64,000 nt of DNA from assembly GCA_025201805.1 (NCBI GenBank), contig MU619277.1:90507-154506 (forward strand), in the 5' to 3' direction. Position 1 is the stretch's first letter; each line of letters starts with the position of its first letter. The notes below the pieces were generated by a model that worked only from the letters and a program-made list of their open reading frames with translations, was not told the DNA's origin and did not search any database. Source of the DNA: Parasitella parasitica. Its lineage: Eukaryota > Mucoromycota > Mucoromycetes > Mucorales > Mucoraceae. A program made the translations under genes and the position numbers. Of the stretch, positions 60,205-64,000 are shown one piece after another.

Positions 60205-61312
60205 CTTGATTTGTTGAAAATGCTTAAACTGGTGAGAAAAGGAAAAGCTAAAACAATTTCTTTTTTTTTTTCATTTTTCTCTCGAATCTGACTTGAAAAG
60301 CAAGAGCTTACACCATGTCATGTACTCACTCTGACAACCAATGATTTTAGCATCAAAGCGGCGATAGCTGTGCATTTATAAATATATATTGATGAAAAAG
60401 CTCCTTTACAAGGCATTCAGTAGACGCAATGTAGGCATTTGATATTTGGTATCGAAATATTCATTTTAAAATGAATGAATCATCTATTCAACCCAGTTTC
60501 GGTTAAAAGCGAGTGAATTTGCAGCTGCTGACTTTTCCATATACAACCGCTCCTTCACTTTCCCGATCCAACAGTAGCTTATTATCAATGAATAGGCTCC
60601 GTTTTAACAAATAAAACGAAATAGTGCCAATTGAAATGTTTGTAAATTTGTTCATCCCCCTATTTGGAGAGCGCGTTTGAACATGTCATTTAAGCCAAAT
60701 AAAATATTGAAAAAATACAAATTACAGATGTATGTACTTCCATTCTCAATTTACTTGATACTTATGTTCACATTTTTGAAAAAAATTGCTCGCTTGTGTG
60801 TTAAATAAAAAGTGACCAACTGATTATTTTTGTTGACCAATTTATTTTCAAAAAGCTGATAAAATTGGCTTGATCATTTACCACAGCTCGCAAACTTAAA
60901 AAAAAAGTGACCAAGTTCAAATAATGTGGGTGAATTTTCAAAATTCACAAACACTCAAATCTTTTTTATTTTTTTATTTTTTTTTAAAAAAAAGGGGCTA
61001 TCTTGTTGGGTAATTGAACAAATTCGACTATAATAAGCCAAAGACTAAATCTAGCATTAAGCATCTAGAATGTTTACATTAATTTTTTTTTGAAATTCAC
61101 TACAGTGGGGCTGGTAAATTTTGTCCGTCCAGAAAAAATAAATGGCAGTTTCCGAAAAATAATTGGCAGTAACCTAAAAATAAATGGCGATACCTAGAAA
61201 ATGATTGGCCGTTTATTAGCGAATGATAGTCATTTTCGAAATTTTACTTTGTCTTTTTGGGCTAAGTCAAATTGGCGTCACTGAAAGTTATTGTCGTTAT
61301 CATATCAAGTGC
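60205..61312. other. Spacer with Tc1-like end and tandem repeat
   Basis: No gene. Contains T-tracts around 60961-60984, a CAGTGGGGCTGG sequence at 61103 resembling a Tc1/mariner terminus, and the tandem repeat at 61133-61218. It may be the remnant of a small transposon. Confidence 0.45.
61133..61218. repeat. Four degenerate 21-22 nt tandem units
   Basis: Consecutive units AAAATAAATGGCAGTTTCCG, AAAATAATTGGCAGTAACCT, AAAATAAATGGCGATACCTA and AAAATGATTGGCCGTTTATT. They lie directly inside the CAGTGGGGCTGG end at 61103, an arrangement seen in subterminal transposase-binding repeats. Confidence 0.75.
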
Positions 61313-63505
61313 TTATTTCTTTGGTGATTTTCCCTTTCCCCCTTTAGCAGGACTTACATTACGTAAAGGACGTAGACCATACTGTGACTGTGATGTAAAT
61401 GATAGTGAAGGTGAGTACTCTGGGCGAACACCTTCTGCTTTTTCCAAAGCAACCTTCTTCGCTTTGATGGCAGTCTTCTTGATAATGTTCTAATATATTT
61501 GCAAAATGTTTAATTGCTAATTTCAATCTTCATTGATTTGGCTTTTACCTTTAATTGTATCACACTTGATATGATGGATGGTAATGCTGAAATATCTTGT
61601 AGGTTGTCGAAGAGGCTGTGCGAGGCCAATTCAATCATTCTGTATGTTCTAGGATATTGAAGATCCATCTTGTATGTTGTCATTTGAAATCCTTCAAGTA
61701 AAATTCCACCAACAACAGGGTGAGACACACCTTGTCGTATGAGCATATTTAGCATCCAGGCCATTTGCTTTCCTATTTTTACAATATCTGACTCCACGGC
61801 ATTGCCGTTTGCATTAGATGGAGGCTTTACTTCTGATATCAACAAATCGTATCTCCCTTTACTATGATTGACAAATAGCAAAAAATCCGGTTTATATATG
61901 CTCGACTCGTTCAAGTACCCATTGGCCCTAAAACATTTGTATTTAGTAAGAGCGCAATAGTAGATATATCTAATATATCTAATATATGCTTCAAAAGTCA
62001 AGACTTACCATTGGTAAGACCATATCGGGTCTGGTTGAAAGACAGATTCAAGTATAATTGATATGATTGCATGAACATAGGAATCCTCGAGCTTGATGTT
62101 TGGAATTCTATTCGACATATTCAAGGTGCTAAAAAATGCATTAGTACACCACCATTTATGATATTAATAAGCAATAGTACAGAACTTACATTTTATATAT
62201 AATTGTTGAAGAAATCATTAGAAGGTTATCATTAAGTTCAATTGCTTCTGTGAGGAATGGGACAGTCAATCGTTGCATATCATACCAGTTTGTCGACAAT
62301 GTGCACTCCTATTTGGGTTTTACAGTTAAATTCATATATCTAATAGTAGTATTCAAGTATAATAAATACCTGACATAGCTTGGTTAGCCAAGTGTAAACT
62401 GTTTGAGGAAGGTTTACCTTCCCTTCTAATGTATTCAAATCATCATTTATTTTTTTCAGTTTCAATTCGGCAATATCGCTAAACGCATGAATTATACCAC
62501 TATCAATATAACATTTATACCATAATAAAATAAATTTGACGTACCCACTGAAGTCATTATTGTCATATACATCAAAGTATCGTGTCACTGAGTTGTTTGG
62601 GTTAAGCGTAAAAAGATAAATATGATTTATAGCTCTATGTATATCAGAGATAGATTAGTAACATTTTAGTTTTGCATTAATATGGTCACTCACAGCAATC
62701 TCAAGTCTGATAGGTTGGCTGGTGGTATTTGTTGTGATATTGCTCTGAAATAATTCAATGCATATAGAATGTCAAATCCATCTACAATCCATGTAACTCC
62801 ATCTTGGTCACGACTTTCAGTATCATCACCGGAGACCGAGGACTCTACGAGATCATAATTAAGGGTACGCAGTGGGTGGTAGTTTGTTGTTAATGTTGAC
62901 GATGAGCTCTCTTCGCTTGTAATTGTTTTTACACTTTAATATTATAAAAAGTACTCAATAAATGAATCAGAGACATATCTCTTTATTTTACTATCTTACC
63001 TTTCCTGGCTATCAGGAATGTCGCTGTCTCTTTCGTCTTCTGCCATTTGGCCACGCTTTTTTGCTTCTTTTGACATCATTTTGTTAGTCGCAATCTCTAC
63101 TTCGTCTTGTGCATTGGCATATGAGCGTTCCTTTCGTCTTTTTCTGTCTTCTTCTTTGAACACCTCCAGAAATTCCTTCTTCGCGTCAGTAGTGCTATAA
63201 TATTTGTAAACCTTTGCAGAATATTGCTGCAGTCCTACAGTACATTCCTTGAATGTGGATTGTTTAGACAAGCTGTTAAAGGCGTCTAATTGCGTGGTGT
63301 ATAGTTTTTCGAAGGTAAATAAGTTTGACTTCTCATGTGAGAAGCAGTTTTTCACCGTGTTTGCAATGTCGGCCCATTCTGAAGCTTTTAAGTTGAGCAA
63401 ATAGTCTGGAATATCAAGTTTTTCCTTAGTTTTATCAGATAAGATTATACTTGCAACCTTGGTGGGTGCTCTGGGCAATCGATAGGTTTTCAGGGTCTTT
63501 GGCAT
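61313..63505 (-). CDS. Unknown protein with PD-(D/E)XK nuclease-like motif
   Basis: Eight minus-strand exons fit in phase: 63505-63000, 62933-62694, 62634-62545, 62478-62370, 62308-62190, 62128-62009, 61927-61549 and 61489-61313, giving 579 residues. The N-terminal 170 residues are helical and charged. The middle is acidic at first, then contains WIVDGFDILYALNYFRAISQ. The seventh exon holds YKPDFLLFVNHSKGRYDLLI and SEVKPPSN: PD at 408-409, then E427-V-K429, the spacing of a PD-(D/E)XK metal site. DIVKIGKQMAWMLNMLIRQG and GGILLEGFQMTTYKMDLQYP follow. The tail is Lys/Gly/Pro-rich. I recall large families of such hypothetical proteins in Mucorales with a (K)PD...E(V/I)K core, but no assigned function. 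A nuclease or nuclease-derived protein is inferred. Confidence 0.7.
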
Positions 63506-63711
63506 TGGAAAAAGAAGATGATTTTCAAAAACCCAAAATTAAAATTCATTTTGAACCATTTGCGCTGAGTTGCTGATGTGACTGCTAGTAAGATTCATTA
63601 AGGTTGGTGGTTCACAATTTACCAATCTTATTGTTTTTTGTCCATTTGTGTGAATATGTATCATTACTCAACAAGATGATTTCTTTATACATATCTTAAG
63701 GACCAGGGATT

Positions 63712-64000
63712 ATGACGTCTTTGTATTTAAAATACGCGCCTCTCAATAATGATACAATCATAGACTGCTATTCAAGAATTTCTCTTGGGCAATTGAAATG
63801 GTAAATTTTATAACGTTTTCGAAAAAACAATAATAATGTTTTATTTCTTAGAAATCATTGCTGCAAAAAACCTTTAATTAATCCCGTTGATCCTCATCAC
63901 ATACTCATGTAAGCCTTCCCTTTGTAATCTGCAGAGTACGCGTCACCCGAAATGCAGCTCTTATATAAATGCATTGAGTGAGTATCTCTTGTTCTAAACA
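63712..64000 (+). CDS. Possible 5' end of a gene running off the window
   Basis: A frame starts at ATG 63712 (MTSLYLKYAPLNNDTIIDCY, then SRISLGQLK) and reaches a GTAAAT donor at 63801. A later frame reads HCCKKPLINPVDPHHIL, and after a possible intron TRHPKCSSYINALSEY up to the window edge. The exons look coding and Cys-containing, but joining the first to the second at the evident acceptor creates a stop, so the model is incomplete. It is divergent from the PD-(D/E)XK-like gene (206 bp between starts). Confidence 0.3.

Overview
The window is nuclear DNA from a fungus, most probably an early-diverging mould of the Mucorales/Mucoromycota. The evidence is a fungus-specific elongation factor 3 gene, many short introns (about 45-75 nt, GTAAGT-like donors, CTAAC/CTAAT branch points), AT-rich spacers full of homopolymer runs, and decayed copies of protein families I associate with Mucorales (a Fanzor-type TnpB homologue, a Tc1/mariner-like transposase tail, a FAR1/MULE-like DNA-binding fragment). 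No rRNA, tRNA, CRISPR array or prokaryotic operon was seen. Gene models were built by hand by joining reading frames at splice sites and checking codon phase.

Layout. 0.2-1.1 kb: mitochondrial ABHD11-like hydrolase. 1.1-5.8 kb: transposon graveyard with the Fanzor relic (2199-3480), a transposase C-terminus (3601-3747) and another coding relic. 5.8-9.9 kb: a very large, mostly disordered, membrane-anchored protein of unknown function. 10.8-12.0 kb: tail-anchored acyl-CoA-binding protein. 12-16.5 kb: gene-poor, with relics. 17-18.6 kb: glycerol-3-phosphate acyltransferase that looks pseudogenised. 19.5-19.9 kb: ribosomal protein eS27. 20.9-23.6 kb (minus): GNAT acetyltransferase and Bem46/ABHD13 hydrolase. 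24.3-27.1 kb: verprolin/WIP-like protein and a STE50-like SAM-RA adaptor. 27.3-30.6 kb: elongation factor eEF3. 32.5-36.2 kb (minus): NAPE-PLD-like metallo-hydrolase and DDX59-like helicase. 36.8-39.2 kb: NOC2. 41.2-45.5 kb: NDUFAF7 and a UDP-glycosyltransferase. 46.1-51.9 kb: PP2A B56 subunit and BCS1-like AAA ATPase. 53.3-54.9 kb: a regulator-like protein with an integrase-type H2C2 zinc domain. 57.0-60.2 kb: MYG1 and a single-pass surface protein. 61.3-63.5 kb (minus): a protein with a PD-(D/E)XK nuclease-like motif.

The genes are ordinary eukaryotic neighbours, not an operon. Translation and ribosome assembly (eEF3, eS27, NOC2), mitochondrial functions (ABHD11, NDUFAF7, BCS1-like, MYG1, NAPE-PLD/FMP30-like) and signalling or polarity (STE50-like, verprolin-like, B56, Bem46) recur, but nothing suggests joint regulation. 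The most unusual items are the Fanzor relic lying beside a transposase relic, the PD-(D/E)XK-like protein, the domesticated-looking integrase zinc-domain protein, and the acyltransferase with two separate lesions.
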